Below, one piece after another: positions 1-8,709 of a stretch of DNA of 63,875 bases. The position numbers were made by a program, and so were the translations under genes. The stretch's first letter is position 1; every line of letters begins with the position of its first letter. The notes under the pieces were generated by a model. That model was not told the origin of the DNA, made no database searches, and worked only from the letters and a program-made list of their open reading frames with translations. Source of the stretch: Bacteroidales bacterium (GTDB lineage Bacteria; Bacteroidota; Bacteroidia; Bacteroidales; F082); NCBI GenBank assembly GCA_015491905.1, contig WGGC01000058.1, positions 1 to 63,875 on the forward strand, given 5' to 3'.

Positions 1-119
1 ACAGGATCCATAGTTACTTTCATATCCGACCATAGCTCAATAGTAAAAGGATTAGTTAAACAAGCATAAACATCTTCAGGTTCTGCGTCAATGCTAATAT
101 ATTTTTTAAAATCTTTCAT
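1..119 (-). CDS. SRPBCC / AHSA1-like domain protein, N-terminal part only
   Basis: The first 39 or so codons of a gene that runs off the left edge. The ATG is at 119 on the minus strand and the protein begins MKDFKKYISIDAEPEDVYAC, followed by a stretch with ..IELWSDMKV.. This is the usual opening of SRPBCC (START-like, AHSA1/polyketide-cyclase) proteins: a beta strand, then P-x-x-V/Y and the first helices of the lipid-binding fold. Function beyond hydrophobic-ligand binding cannot be stated from this fragment. Its start codon directly abuts a copy of the hairpin repeat described at 120-253. Confidence 0.6.
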   Translation of the reverse strand, partial: MKDFKKYISIDAEPEDVYACLTNPFTIELWSDMKVTMDP

Positions 120-253
120 GTGTTTATAATTTTATATTTCATTGGTCACATGGAACTTACCATGATTGAATAATTATAGCCCTTGCCCTGTGAAATAGCA
201 AAAATTTCACTTAGTGTTAATGTGATTTAATAATTCTTCAATCATAGTAGTTT
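120..253 (-). repeat. Hairpin leader repeat, copy A
   Basis: Read on the minus strand, this spacer holds a long imperfect stem (arms around ATGATTGAAGAATTATT and AATAATTATTCAATCATGG). Inside it sit GTGAAATTTTTGC and TATTTCACAGGG. A conserved tail follows, GGTAAGTTCCATGTG then ATGAAATATAAAATTATAAA, ending CAC immediately before the ATG of the SRPBCC gene. The same tail and stem recur at 6378-6507, 17704-17829 and twice at 60289-60479. The remaining spacer to 496 (about 240 bases) is very AT-rich, and I see no gene or clear signal in it. Confidence 0.85.
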
Positions 254-496
254 TATATTATAAAAATATAAAAAAATCAATAAGCCTATTCCATATTGCT
301 GCTTGCAATATTAACATTATTTTTCCTTAAAATAAAAAGCCTTTATCATCAATATTAAAAACTATATTGTAGCAAGTTTTTTTATCATTATTATGCAAAA
401 AATTTTTATGAAAAAATTCTTTTTTGTTTAGTCATAACATGATAAATATACTACCTAAAAAGTCGTATTTTTACACCGGAATAAATAAAACAAGAT

Positions 497-1114
497 TTGA
501 ACGAATATTCTTCAAAATTACTTGAACGAGCTGTTCAAGAATTATCTCATCTTCCCGGAATTGGCAAAAGAACAGCTCTGAGACTTGCACTTTATCTTTT
601 GCATGAGGATCCGCCTGTAACACAAAAACTTGCTGATGCTTTGGTTAAAATGCGTAATGAAATACATTTCTGTCGCCGGTGTTACAACATTTCCGATACT
701 GATATTTGTGAAATATGCAGCAATCCTAAAAGAGATGAAAACACACTTTGCGTCGTTGCAGATACCCGTGACGTATTAGCTGTTGAAAATACAGCTCAAT
801 TTAATGGTTTATATCATGTTCTTGGTGGAATTATTAATCCCATGGAAGGTGTTGGACCTGGCGATTTACATATCACACCCCTTATAGAACGTATTAACAA
901 AGAAGATGTTAAAGAAATTATCCTGGCATTGCCTGCTACTGTCGAAGGGGATACAACAGGTTTCTATCTTTTTAAATTACTAAGTTCCTTTGATATTACC
1001 ATAACTACTATTGCACGTGGCGTAGCAGTAGGTAATGAACTCGAATATACCGATGAAGTAACATTGGGTCGATCCATATTAAATCGATTACCATTCGATT
1101 ATAAAAAATCATAA
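497..1114 (+). CDS. recR: Recombination protein RecR
   Basis: RecR, 205 aa, full family length. It acts with RecO/RecF to load RecA on gapped DNA. A helix-hairpin-helix is at residues 16-32 (LSHLPGIGKRTALRLAL), a four-cysteine zinc finger at about 58-75 (C-x2-C ... C-x2-C), and a Toprim domain from about 83 (VVADTRDVLAVE ... GGIINPMEGVGP). The start is a TTG at 497, supported by the family-typical opening MNEYSSKLLE; no ATG precedes the HhH. It converges with the gene at 1115 with no spacer between the two stop codons. Confidence 0.95.
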   Translation: MNEYSSKLLERAVQELSHLPGIGKRTALRLALYLLHEDPPVTQKLADALVKMRNEIHFCRRCYNISDTDICEICSNPKRDENTLCVVADTRDVLAVENTAQFNGLYHVLGGIINPMEGVGPGDLHITPLIERINKEDVKEIILALPATVEGDTTGFYLFKLLSSFDITITTIARGVAVGNELEYTDEVTLGRSILNRLPFDYKKS

Positions 1115-2254
1115 TTACCGGACAGACTTTTTATAAAAAACCTTTCTGTCAGCAAGGCCATTCAAAAAGAAGGAAACTATTTTCTCATTATCGCCTAACT
1201 CTTCAGGTAAATACAATCCATTATCATTTAGTAAACCGGAAAGCAACAACCGTACACCCATAGATGCAGTATAGGCTGTAGTCCTGGCCATACTGTGTGT
1301 CTTGGTTTTCTCATCATATTCATCATAAAGATTATAAGTTATTGTCATCGGCTTATCGTTTTTATTTCCTTTAGCGGTTATGCGCATTACAGTAAAATCA
1401 TGTTCTTCTTCTTCTAACTTCCATTGGTTAAACAACATCGCACTGGTGACTTCTAACGGAATAAAAGTTTTTTGTCCTGATAATACAGGTTCTGTATCAA
1501 AAAAACCACTATCGGCAAGTAGCTTTATTTTTGAAGCATAACCCGGATAACGCAGGGTTTTTTCACACATGTTACGTGCTTTCATGGTAAATAATAACGA
1601 CCGTAACCCGTCGCTGTTAAAAGCTTCCAAAGCTCCTGCTTCTTCAAAATATACCTGCTCAACATCAGTAAGTGGCGGCACAGTAACAATTTTGCCGTTT
1701 ACTACCATCCGCGCCGGACGTGTGTATTCTTCAATAACATCAACAGGAGAAAAAACAGCTTTATATTCCCATGGCTGTTGCCTGATTTTTGGTAAACCAC
1801 CTACCAATATTTCCAGCGTGTCTATTTCATCCATCTCCCTTGCAGCATCACCTGATAACAAATTACTCATTCCCGGAGCTACTCCCAAATCAGAAATTAC
1901 CCTTACCCCTTTCTCCATTGCCAATGGCTTTAGCAATAGAACGTTTTCAGGAAAAAAAGCAAAGTCAATACAGTCTTTCCCGGCATTAATAACTGCTTTT
2001 AACGTGTTAAAACCCATAAATCCCGGAACAGCATTAACCACTATATCAAAAGGTTTAACCAATTTATTTATAATTCTTTCATCAGAAAGGTCTGCTTGTA
2101 CAGTATCAATAGAAAAAGTGTGTAACCCATTAAAAACATTGATGTTTTTATCTGCTACCGTAATCCGTAATTCTTTATCTCCTGCTAAATCAACAGCTAA
2201 TGGTTTTCCTATCAAACCACCTCCAAGCACTAATACTTTAATGGTCTTTTCCAT
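1115..2254 (-). CDS. Saccharopine dehydrogenase family protein
   Basis: A 379-aa NAD(P)-dependent dehydrogenase of the saccharopine dehydrogenase family. An N-terminal Rossmann fold begins VLVLGGGLIGKPLAVDLA, with an acidic residue (D) closing the second strand at about 35. The family C-terminal catalytic domain follows (VISDLGVAPGMSNLLSG ... EYTRPARMV). In known members this is the glutamate-forming step linking saccharopine and alpha-aminoadipate semialdehyde, but the family also includes homospermidine- and carboxynorspermidine-type enzymes, so the substrate is not fixed. An ALDH7-like enzyme that would use the semialdehyde is at 52132, far away. ATG start; transcription converges with recR. 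Confidence 0.8.
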   Translation of the reverse strand: MEKTIKVLVLGGGLIGKPLAVDLAGDKELRITVADKNINVFNGLHTFSIDTVQADLSDERIINKLVKPFDIVVNAVPGFMGFNTLKAVINAGKDCIDFAFFPENVLLLKPLAMEKGVRVISDLGVAPGMSNLLSGDAAREMDEIDTLEILVGGLPKIRQQPWEYKAVFSPVDVIEEYTRPARMVVNGKIVTVPPLTDVEQVYFEEAGALEAFNSDGLRSLLFTMKARNMCEKTLRYPGYASKIKLLADSGFFDTEPVLSGQKTFIPLEVTSAMLFNQWKLEEEEHDFTVMRITAKGNKNDKPMTITYNLYDEYDEKTKTHSMARTTAYTASMGVRLLLSGLLNDNGLYLPEELGDNEKIVSFFLNGLADRKVFYKKSVR

Positions 2255-2298
2255 ATTTTTATTGTTTTATGTGTTTTTATTAAAGACATTTCAACTAT

Positions 2299-2566
2299 TA
2301 ACCTGAGTTCGACATAAGACTTTAGCTACAGAAAGCCAACAGGGAGTGAGATTTGGAGAAAAAAAACAGAAGTAATAGCGGGCTATTTCAAGGTTTTTTT
2401 TCTTCAAAGATGGCTTTTTGTTGGCTTTCCCTAAAGGGTCATGATAATTTTTCCCTTTTACTTCCGCAAAATCCCTTGAATTATCCCGATAGTCCTGCGA
2501 AATTTTGCGCCGTCCAGGAAAAAATTATCTATGTCTGAAGCAAAGTCTTATGTCGAACTCAGGTTA
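2299..2566. mobile_element. MITE-like element, 268 bp, perfect 25-bp terminal inverted repeats
   Basis: Positions 2299-2323 (starting TAACCTGAGTTCGACATAAG) and 2542-2566 are exact inverted copies of each other over 25 bases. The ends carry TA, compatible with a TA target duplication. The interior has no credible gene; a 61-codon reading frame at 2353-2538 resembles no family I know. A second internal inversion pairs AGAAAGCCAAC (about 2331) with GTTGGCTTTCCC (about 2421). The right end falls one base before the stop codon of the EamA gene (stop at 2567-2569), so the insertion spared the coding sequence. It could be a non-autonomous element or the two ends of a deleted insertion sequence. Confidence 0.8.
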
Positions 2567-3475
2567 TTAATCATCATCTGTAACAATTATCTTTTCTTTT
2601 TTCCTGCTGCCTGTTTCTGATAAAAAGACACCTGCAATAACAACTGCCATTCCAATTATTTTCTGATTGGTAAATGTTTCTCCTAAAATAAAAAAAGCAA
2701 ATAAACTTGTAAATACAGGTATAATATTAGTGTATAAACTGGATTTAATAACTCCCAAACGGTTAACAATATAAGCAAACAAAACATAAGCCACCGAAGA
2801 TGCAAATATTCCTAACATTAATAAAGAACTTATCGTGTCAACACCAGGTATGATAGCACTGAAACGTTTCCATTCAAACACTAAAAATAATGGTAAAAAA
2901 TAAACCGAACCGATTAAATTCTGCCATGTGATAATTGTAAGTGGTTTATATTTAAATGTTAGTTTTTTTAACACAATGGAATAAAATACAGCTGAAAATA
3001 CTGCTCCAAACAAAAATAAAATCCCCCATGGATTTGCAGTTATCTCAAAATCCTTGTTAACAATTATTATTAACAAACCCGTAAACGATAATATTAAACC
3101 GGCAAGGTTTACAGGCTGCAGACGTTCTTTGAAAAAATAATAAGCTGCAAATGGCGCAAATAACGGTATTGTAGCTACAATAATAGAACTTAATGATGCC
3201 GGCACTAAACTTAAACCGAAGTTCTCTCCCAAAAAATATAAAAAAGGATTTAAAAGTGCACTTACAGCAAACAATCCAAAATCTTTCTTATCAATCTTTT
3301 CAACTAATCCCGAAACATAAATATATAGAAACAGAAAAATAGTAGATATTACCAATCGAAGGAAAATAGTTGTCAATGGTGAATAGGTCTCAAAAACAAT
3401 TTTCGACCAGATATACGAAAAACCCCAGAAAAACATCGAAGTAAGCGCTGCAATATGTATCCAGACTTTCTTCAT
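2567..3475 (-). CDS. EamA family (DMT superfamily) transporter
   Basis: A 302-aa membrane protein with about ten hydrophobic segments arranged as two EamA repeats (about 5-140 and 150-290). It has the usual repeat features: FWGFSYIWSK near the N-terminus, P-L-F-A-P-F at the end of the first repeat, and ..NIIPVFTSLFAFFILGETF.. in the second. The lysine-rich tail EKIIVTDDD is cytosolic. Drug/metabolite transporters export amino acids, metabolites or nucleotide sugars; substrate unknown. The ATG at 3475 lies four bases after the stop of the upstream DUF3108 gene, so the two are probably co-transcribed. Confidence 0.9.
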   Translation of the reverse strand: MKKVWIHIAALTSMFFWGFSYIWSKIVFETYSPLTTIFLRLVISTIFLFLYIYVSGLVEKIDKKDFGLFAVSALLNPFLYFLGENFGLSLVPASLSSIIVATIPLFAPFAAYYFFKERLQPVNLAGLILSFTGLLIIIVNKDFEITANPWGILFLFGAVFSAVFYSIVLKKLTFKYKPLTIITWQNLIGSVYFLPLFLVFEWKRFSAIIPGVDTISSLLMLGIFASSVAYVLFAYIVNRLGVIKSSLYTNIIPVFTSLFAFFILGETFTNQKIIGMAVVIAGVFLSETGSRKKEKIIVTDDD

Positions 3476-3479
3476 ATAT

Positions 3480-4283
3480 TTATTTTCTGACTCTTAAAGG
3501 CTTGTAATATTTGTAACCTTCCTGATAAACTTTAATGGAGCCTACAACAATATTTGCCTCAGCATAAATAATAAAATTCCTTGGATCTCTCGAAACATAA
3601 ATCTTTAAAGGATTATCAGCACTAAAAAAAGTACTCTTGGAAACAATGGCACTAAAAACATTACAAACAATTTTTTTATTATGCCGCTTCAGCACCCCGG
3701 TGCCATCATACGAAATGTTATATGTTACAAACTGACCATCTGTTATCAACGGAACCGGAATAACGTCGCCTATCGCCAAAGTATCTGTATTTAAAGTCCG
3801 CAGATAATATGTTGCACTCAACACATCAAAAAGCGGTTTCTTCAAATTATACACAGTATCCACAACAGGCCTCCGCTTACTTTCAGTGAAAACTTTTATA
3901 CGATTTTCTTTCCAGTCGAAATGATAAATGTTGTGAATCCAATAACCACCCTCCATAGTATTTTTTTCATAAAAAAGCGGCCTGAACGGTTTAATTTGCG
4001 AAATAGCTGTATAATGATCCTCCAGTTTAAAAATAAAATCCCATTTCTTTACTGAATATCCATCCGCCGTAAACCGTACACTTTTTACACCTTTATACAT
4101 TGTGGTATCCGCCTTCAAATAAGCATTTCCCGCATGTACCCACAAAAAACTCCAGTTGTAAAAAACCTCCAGTTTCACCTCCTCATGCGGCAAAAAACTA
4201 TACGGTGGATTTTCCGAGTGTGCAGACGGAATAAACCATAAAACAATAAATATATTAAGTATAAAAAACTTTATATGTCTCAA
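3480..4283 (-). CDS. DUF3108 domain-containing periplasmic protein
   Basis: A 267-aa secreted protein with a signal peptide at residues 1-23 (hydrophobic FFILNIFIVLWFIPSAHS). It contains the DUF3108 beta-barrel-like domain: GEEVKLEVFYNW-type opening (here PHEEVKLEVFYNWSFLW), a middle VYNLKKPLFDVLSATYYLRT, and DPRNFIIYAEANIVVGSIKV near the end. Function is uncharacterised. The start is a TTG at 4283; no other start would preserve the signal peptide. Four bases separate it from the EamA gene. Confidence 0.85.
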   Translation of the reverse strand: MRHIKFFILNIFIVLWFIPSAHSENPPYSFLPHEEVKLEVFYNWSFLWVHAGNAYLKADTTMYKGVKSVRFTADGYSVKKWDFIFKLEDHYTAISQIKPFRPLFYEKNTMEGGYWIHNIYHFDWKENRIKVFTESKRRPVVDTVYNLKKPLFDVLSATYYLRTLNTDTLAIGDVIPVPLITDGQFVTYNISYDGTGVLKRHNKKIVCNVFSAIVSKSTFFSADNPLKIYVSRDPRNFIIYAEANIVVGSIKVYQEGYKYYKPLRVRK

Positions 4284-4372
4284 AATTTGCTGTCTTTTTT
4301 AATCGCGTCAAATGTAATCAAAAACGCTGAATTGTACTTACCGGCTTATCATTGCCATTTTAAATATTATTT

Positions 4373-4537
4373 TTATGGCGGCTTATCGGGCTATCCGTTA
4401 CAAGTCCTCGTGCAAAGTCAGTGTCCGGCTAACCGTTTTCGTGGGCTCCTATTGTCGCCACGCCTCCGGAAGCCTCCATCTGCCTTTGCCCTGCGGGCTT
4501 TCCACTCCTATCCCGGCCGCAAATCCCCCTTCTAATA
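4373..4537 (+). repeat. GC-rich intergenic element, copy 1
   Basis: About 165 bases of GC-rich sequence in an otherwise AT-rich spacer (4284-4668). Landmarks in order: GGCGGCTTATCGGGCTATCC, TACAAGTCCTCGTGCAAAG, GTGGGCTCCTATTGTCGCC, and GCGGGCTTTCCACTCCTATC. The same order of landmarks is found at 29993-30161 and, inverted, at 48254-48445. Small reading frames across it (4275-4535 and 4375-4584) look like artefacts of its composition. Repeats of this style are scattered between genes in many Bacteroidota, from memory; their role is unknown. Confidence 0.6.
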
Positions 4538-4591
4538 AACATATTCTGTTAAAAAAAAGATGCTATTATTTTATCACTATTTAGAATTATC

Positions 4592-4626
4592 TTTTTCCCG
4601 GCATTTTTCTTTTATTTCTATCTTTG
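4592..4626 (+). promoter_or_regulatory. Candidate Bacteroidota sigma-A promoter for the DUF1573 gene
   Basis: TATCTTTG at 4619-4626 is an exact match to the Bacteroidota -7 box TAnnTTTG. The upstream -33 box is poor (TTT-rich at about 4592). The predicted start of transcription would be about 35 bases before the chosen ATG at 4669. Confidence 0.45.
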
Positions 4627-4668
4627 TAAAGAAAAAAAATGATTTCTTTAATTTAAAAATGGTTGAAT

Positions 4669-5148
4669 ATGATTGTCCGTTTTAAATATAATCTTTTCGC
4701 ATTACTTTTTTTGTTATTCCTCATTCCGGAGACCGGAATTTCCCAAAATCAACCTGAAAATCAAATTCATCCGGCAGCACAACTGTTATTTAAAAAAACA
4801 CAGCATAATTTCGGCACCCTTTACCAGGGAGATACTGCTGTATATCAATTCTCATTCATTAATACCGGGAAAACACCTGTGCTCTTATCCCAGCCTGTTT
4901 CTTCATGTGGCTGTACTGTACCAACATGGCCAAAAACACCAATTCTTCCCGGACAATCAGCAAAAATAAGTGTTACTTATAACACGCATAATATCGGAAA
5001 ATTTAAAAAATTCGTAACAATATATTCCAATGCTCCTCCTATCGACTTAACCATTAAAGGAGAAGTAGTCCCAAGGCCTGAAAATATGTTGCCTATTAAA
5101 AAAACAAACCTTCATGCCGTTCCTGTTAATAAAAAACCTAATCATTAA
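4669..5148 (+). CDS. DUF1573 domain-containing exported protein
   Basis: A small secreted protein (about 159 aa) with an N-terminal hydrophobic segment ending at ..PETGISQ. One DUF1573 (MSP/Ig-like) domain follows, with the hallmark motifs HNFGTLYQGDTAVYQFSF, FINTGKTPVLL, SSCGCTVPTWP, PGQSAKISVTYN and FVTIYSNAPP. The function of this common Bacteroidota family is unknown; the conserved CGC pair is its signature. An in-frame TTG six bases earlier (4663) is possible, but the ATG at 4669 is preferred. The aminotransferase gene starts 13 bases downstream. Confidence 0.88.
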   Translation: MIVRFKYNLFALLFLLFLIPETGISQNQPENQIHPAAQLLFKKTQHNFGTLYQGDTAVYQFSFINTGKTPVLLSQPVSSCGCTVPTWPKTPILPGQSAKISVTYNTHNIGKFKKFVTIYSNAPPIDLTIKGEVVPRPENMLPIKKTNLHAVPVNKKPNH

Positions 5149-5161
5149 AAAATAAAATATA

Positions 5162-6361
5162 ATGCCACAAATATCCCAAAAAGGAAAACAAATGCCGGAG
5201 TCACCCATAAGGAAACTGGTTCCTTATGCCGAAAGTGCCAAAAAAAGAGGAATTAAAGTTTATCATCTTAATATTGGCCAACCCGACATAGAAACTCCTG
5301 AAGTTGCTCTTGATGCAGTTAGAAATTATAATCATAAGGTAATTGAATACAGCCATTCTGCCGGAATATTATCATTAAGGGAACGCTTGTGCGACTATTA
5401 CAAAACAGTAAACATAGAACTTTCTCCCGATGAAATTATTGTCGGTGCCGGTGCCTCGGAAGCTCTGCTGTTTGCATTCCAAAGTATTATGGATCCCGGC
5501 GATGAAGTAATTATTCCGGAACCTTTCTATGCTAATTATAATGGTTTTGCAGTTAATGCAGGCATAAAAGTCAGTCCCATAGTTTCTGATATTGAAAGCG
5601 GTTTTGCCTTACCTCCCATTGAGGATTTTGAAAAAATTATAACACCTAAAACCAAAGCAATTCTAATCTGTAACCCCAACAATCCTACCGGATACCTGTA
5701 TTCCCAAAAAGAAATGGAAACCTTACGCGATCTGGTAAAAAAATATGATCTATACCTTATCGCCGATGAAGTATATCGCGAATTTGTTTATGATGGTAAA
5801 CAACACTATTCGGCAATGTACCTGAAAGGAATTGAGAACAATGTTATTCTAATCGACTCGGTTTCTAAAAGATACAGCGCATGCGGAGTACGTATAGGCT
5901 GGATGGCTTCCAAAAATAAAGAAGTTATGGCAACGGCTTTAAAATTTGCCCAGGCCCGGTTGAGTCCGCCAACATTTGGACAGGTTGCAGCTGAAGCAGC
6001 AATTGACACACCTGATTCATATTTCGAAAAGACTTTAAAAGAATATCTTTCAAGAAGAAATGTTGTTGTTGAAGGTATCAACAAAATCAAAGGTGCTTTC
6101 TGTCCAAATCCCGAAGGTGCATTTTATGTCGTTGCACGTTTACCTATTGACGATTCCGATAAATTTTGTAAATGGTTACTTGAGGATTTTAATTTTGAAA
6201 AACAGACTGTTATGCTGGCACCCGCTTCCGGCTTTTATTCTACTCCCGGAAAAGGAAACGATGAGGTGCGATTTAGTTATGTATTGAAAGTGGAAGACTT
6301 AAAAAATTCTGTTAAAGTTCTCGAGGAAGCTTTAAAAGTATATCCGGGAAGAACAAATTAG
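5162..6361 (+). CDS. Class I/II pyridoxal-phosphate aminotransferase (aspartate aminotransferase-like)
   Basis: A 399-aa fold-type I PLP enzyme. Visible sites: the NPNNPTG motif (171-177), the cofactor-binding Asp in ADEVYREF (Asp202), the Schiff-base lysine in DSVSKRYSACGVRIGW (Lys236), and a C-terminal substrate-binding Arg in EVRFSYV. It most resembles the aspartate/alanine/aromatic aminotransferase group that swaps amino groups with 2-oxoglutarate; exact substrate not determinable. It starts at 5162 (MPQISQKGKQ). It is followed by the hairpin repeat copy B, whose left arm begins 17 bases after the TAG stop. Confidence 0.93.
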   Translation: MPQISQKGKQMPESPIRKLVPYAESAKKRGIKVYHLNIGQPDIETPEVALDAVRNYNHKVIEYSHSAGILSLRERLCDYYKTVNIELSPDEIIVGAGASEALLFAFQSIMDPGDEVIIPEPFYANYNGFAVNAGIKVSPIVSDIESGFALPPIEDFEKIITPKTKAILICNPNNPTGYLYSQKEMETLRDLVKKYDLYLIADEVYREFVYDGKQHYSAMYLKGIENNVILIDSVSKRYSACGVRIGWMASKNKEVMATALKFAQARLSPPTFGQVAAEAAIDTPDSYFEKTLKEYLSRRNVVVEGINKIKGAFCPNPEGAFYVVARLPIDDSDKFCKWLLEDFNFEKQTVMLAPASGFYSTPGKGNDEVRFSYVLKVEDLKNSVKVLEEALKVYPGRTN

Positions 6362-6377
6362 TGGATTACATAAAGCT

Positions 6378-6507
6378 CTTACCATAATTAAATAATCATT
6401 AAATTACATTAACCCTGTGAAATTTTTGCTATTTCACAGGGCAAGGGAAATGATTATTTAATTATGGTAAGTTCCATGTGGCCTATGAAATATAAAATTA
6501 TAAACAC
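6378..6507 (+). repeat. Hairpin leader repeat, copy B (best-formed copy)
   Basis: Positions 6378-6400 and 6449-6471 are perfect 23-base inverted repeats (arm begins CTTACCATAATTAAATAATC). Nested inside is a second perfect 11-bp stem, CCCTGTGAAAT (6413-6423) / ATTTCACAGGG (6431-6441), with the loop TTTTGCT. The conserved tail runs from GTTCCATGTG to TATAAACAC and stops exactly at the ATG of nfo (6508). A transcript starting upstream would carry a strong double hairpin before the nfo start. There is no T-tract after the stem, so an intrinsic terminator is unlikely. Confidence 0.92.
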
Positions 6508-7353
6508 ATGAAATTTATTGGAGCTCATGTTAGTGCTGCCGGAGGCGTGGAAAATGCACCGGTAAATGCTTTCAACATTGGAGCAAAAGCTTTCGCTTTA
6601 TTTACTAAAAACCAACGCCAATGGCTTGCAAGTCCTCTTACCCCTAAAAGTATTGATTTGTTTAAACAAAACTGTGCTAAATATGGGTACAAACCAAATC
6701 AAATACTCCCTCACGACAGCTATTTAATTAACCTTGGACACCCTGAAAAATATGCACTGGAAAAATCACGCTCCGCTTTTCTGGATGAAATAAAACGATG
6801 TGAACAGCTGGGATTGGACAGGCTAAACTTTCATCCCGGTTCTTATTTAAAAAAAATTACTGAAGACGTGTGCCTGCAAAATATTTCCGATTCTATTAAT
6901 ATGGTATTGGATAAAACTACCGGTGTTACAGCTGTAATAGAAAACACTGCCGGACAAGGTACAAATCTTGGATATCGTTTTGAACATCTTGCAGCTATTA
7001 TTGATAAAGTAAATGACAAATCCCGAATAGGAGTTTGTATAGACACTTGTCACGCATTTACTTCAGGTTATGATTTAAGAACACCTGAAAACTTTAAAAA
7101 GACCTTTGATAATTTTGAAAAGATTGTTGGCTTTCATTATTTAAAGGGGATGCACCTCAATGATTCCAAAAAAGAGCTGGGCTCACGTGTTGATCGCCAT
7201 GCAAGTATTGGAAAGGGATTTATAGGCATGGAGGCCTTTAATCAAATTATAAACGACTCACGTTTTGATAACATACCATTAATTCTGGAAACCCCCGATC
7301 CAAATATCTGGAAAGAAGAAATTAAAACCTTGTATGGTTTAATACATAGCTAA
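6508..7353 (+). CDS. nfo: Deoxyribonuclease IV (AP endonuclease Nfo)
   Basis: Endonuclease IV, 281 aa, normal length. It cleaves DNA 5' of abasic sites in base-excision repair and uses three metal ions. A TIM barrel opens with the family-typical [17 protein letters not shown]. Metal-ligand motifs are visible: NFHPGS (His), VIENTAGQG (Glu), [16 protein letters not shown] (Asp/His), [22 protein letters not shown] (His/Asp/His) and LILETPDP (Glu). The native start is intact although the hairpin repeat ends right at it. Confidence 0.97.
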   Translation: MKFIGAHVSAAGGVENAPVNAFNIGAKAFALFTKNQRQWLASPLTPKSIDLFKQNCAKYGYKPNQILPHDSYLINLGHPEKYALEKSRSAFLDEIKRCEQLGLDRLNFHPGSYLKKITEDVCLQNISDSINMVLDKTTGVTAVIENTAGQGTNLGYRFEHLAAIIDKVNDKSRIGVCIDTCHAFTSGYDLRTPENFKKTFDNFEKIVGFHYLKGMHLNDSKKELGSRVDRHASIGKGFIGMEAFNQIINDSRFDNIPLILETPDPNIWKEEIKTLYGLIHS

Positions 7354-7410
7354 TATTTTTTTATTGGCGCCCTTCTATTACTAAAAAAATAAAAAGGATT
7401 CAATTTATTT

Positions 7411-8610
7411 TTACTTATAAAGCAAATACTTTAACCGTATAGATTTAAAATGTTTTAAACCGGGTTGCCAGCTTTTGCGTATAGCCTTCTCCCCTATCCC
7501 ATCAGTAATTTGTGATTTTAACAAATCATTTCCCGCAAGGGTATTAAAATAACCATTAAAAAAATTAGATTGCGATTTGTGTATCTGTCTGTAAGCATAT
7601 ATCAACCACTTTAAATGTATTTGGGATGGATTTTTTCTATAATGTTCTGCGTATGGTCTTAAATTAAAACCTCTGCAAACTTTATTTTCCAGTTTAGGAT
7701 GTAAAGCTGCTCCGGGAATACTATGAGGAATAAATGAATAATTCCCTTTCATACCCGGATATCCAAATACCTGAAAAGGTAGTGCCGTTCCTCTTCCCAC
7801 ACTAACAACTGTTCCTTCAAAAAAGCAAAGAGAAGGATACAAATATATAGACTGCCAGTCAGGTAAATTTGGGGAAGGCTTCACCGCAAGTTTTACTATC
7901 ATATTGTGAGTGTATTTTTTTAATTTAACCACCTTAAGACGGCAACTAATGCCATTTTTCAACCATTTTTCACCATTAACCATTTTGGCATATTCACCTA
8001 TAGTCATACCGTAAACTACAGGAACATTGTGCATACCCACAAATGACTCAAACCCCTTTTTCAATACAGGACCGTCTACATAAAACCCATTGGGATTGGG
8101 CCTGTCAAGCAAAATAAGAGGAATATGATTTTCTGCACAAGCTTCCATTACCAATGTTAAAGTTGAAATATATGTGTAAAAACGAACACCAACGTCTTGC
8201 AAGTCAAAAACCATAACGTCAATACCCGACAAATCAAAGGCTGAAGGCTTTTTATGTTTACCATATAAAGAAATAACAGGAATTCCCGTTTTAGAATCCA
8301 TTCCGTTTTTAACAACCTGTCCGGCATCAGCATCTCCTCTAAAACCATGCTCGGGACTAAAAATACGAACCACTTTTATTCCTGAAGAAATCATGGTATC
8401 CACTAAATGGATTTTATTTATTATAGAACTTTGATTGGCAACTACTCCTACTTTTTTTCCTTTTATCAAAGGAAAATATACGCCTGTTTGTTGGTCTCCA
8501 TTAATAATAGTATTTGCTGATACCAATAAAGGTTTAACATTCTGTGCCGAAATGGTAATTTTTAAGAAAAAAAAACAAACTATTATTAACCATCTAAAAA
8601 TACGTATCAT
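7411..8610 (-). CDS. namZ: DUF1343 protein, NamZ-type exo-beta-N-acetylmuramidase
   Basis: About 399 aa with a signal peptide (MIRIFRWLIIVCFFFLKITI). DUF1343 motifs: GKKVGVVANQSSII, RIFSPEHGFRGDADAGQ, DSKTGIPVISLYG, DVMVFDLQDVGVRFYTYIST, LLDRPNPNG, and the ..SPNLPDWQSIYLYPSLC.. block. The family includes NamZ, which releases MurNAc from the non-reducing end of peptidoglycan fragments, so a periplasmic role in cell-wall recycling is likely. An ATG at 8646 would add 12 residues before the signal peptide; the internal ATG at 8610 is preferred. It is convergent with nfo. Confidence 0.88.
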   Translation of the reverse strand: MIRIFRWLIIVCFFFLKITISAQNVKPLLVSANTIINGDQQTGVYFPLIKGKKVGVVANQSSIINKIHLVDTMISSGIKVVRIFSPEHGFRGDADAGQVVKNGMDSKTGIPVISLYGKHKKPSAFDLSGIDVMVFDLQDVGVRFYTYISTLTLVMEACAENHIPLILLDRPNPNGFYVDGPVLKKGFESFVGMHNVPVVYGMTIGEYAKMVNGEKWLKNGISCRLKVVKLKKYTHNMIVKLAVKPSPNLPDWQSIYLYPSLCFFEGTVVSVGRGTALPFQVFGYPGMKGNYSFIPHSIPGAALHPKLENKVCRGFNLRPYAEHYRKNPSQIHLKWLIYAYRQIHKSQSNFFNGYFNTLAGNDLLKSQITDGIGEKAIRKSWQPGLKHFKSIRLKYLLYK

Positions 8611-8685
8611 AAAATTTATTTTAAATGTAAAACTACAAAAAAACATACCGGAATTTGTAAATGATAAATTTTTAAAAGTAATGGT

Positions 8686-8693
8686 TAACTTTG
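8686..8693 (+). promoter_or_regulatory. Candidate -7 box (TAACTTTG) for the permease gene
   Basis: An exact TAnnTTTG match placed 16 bases before the TTG start at 8710, so the leader would be very short. A TTTG at 8654-8657 is too far upstream (28-base spacer) to be a good -33 box. Confidence 0.35.
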
Positions 8694-8709
8694 TGCAAAA
8701 CTTTTTTCA

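Noticed and set aside
1569-2306. A 245-codon plus-strand frame opposite the saccharopine dehydrogenase gene
   Set aside because: It lies entirely antisense to a clear enzyme gene and shows no domain or natural protein composition (Ser/Thr/Pro-rich shadow).
2353-2538. A 61-codon frame inside the inverted-repeat element
   Set aside because: No similarity to any transposase or known family; length and composition are as expected by chance.
4275-4584. Two overlapping frames in the first GC-rich spacer
   Set aside because: They arise from the repeat's GC content; no such protein is repeated at the other two copies.
6378-6507. The double hairpin before nfo as an intrinsic terminator of the aminotransferase gene or as a known riboswitch
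   Set aside because: No T-tract follows either stem, and I recognise no riboswitch consensus. Its recurrence at other start codons fits a repeat family better.
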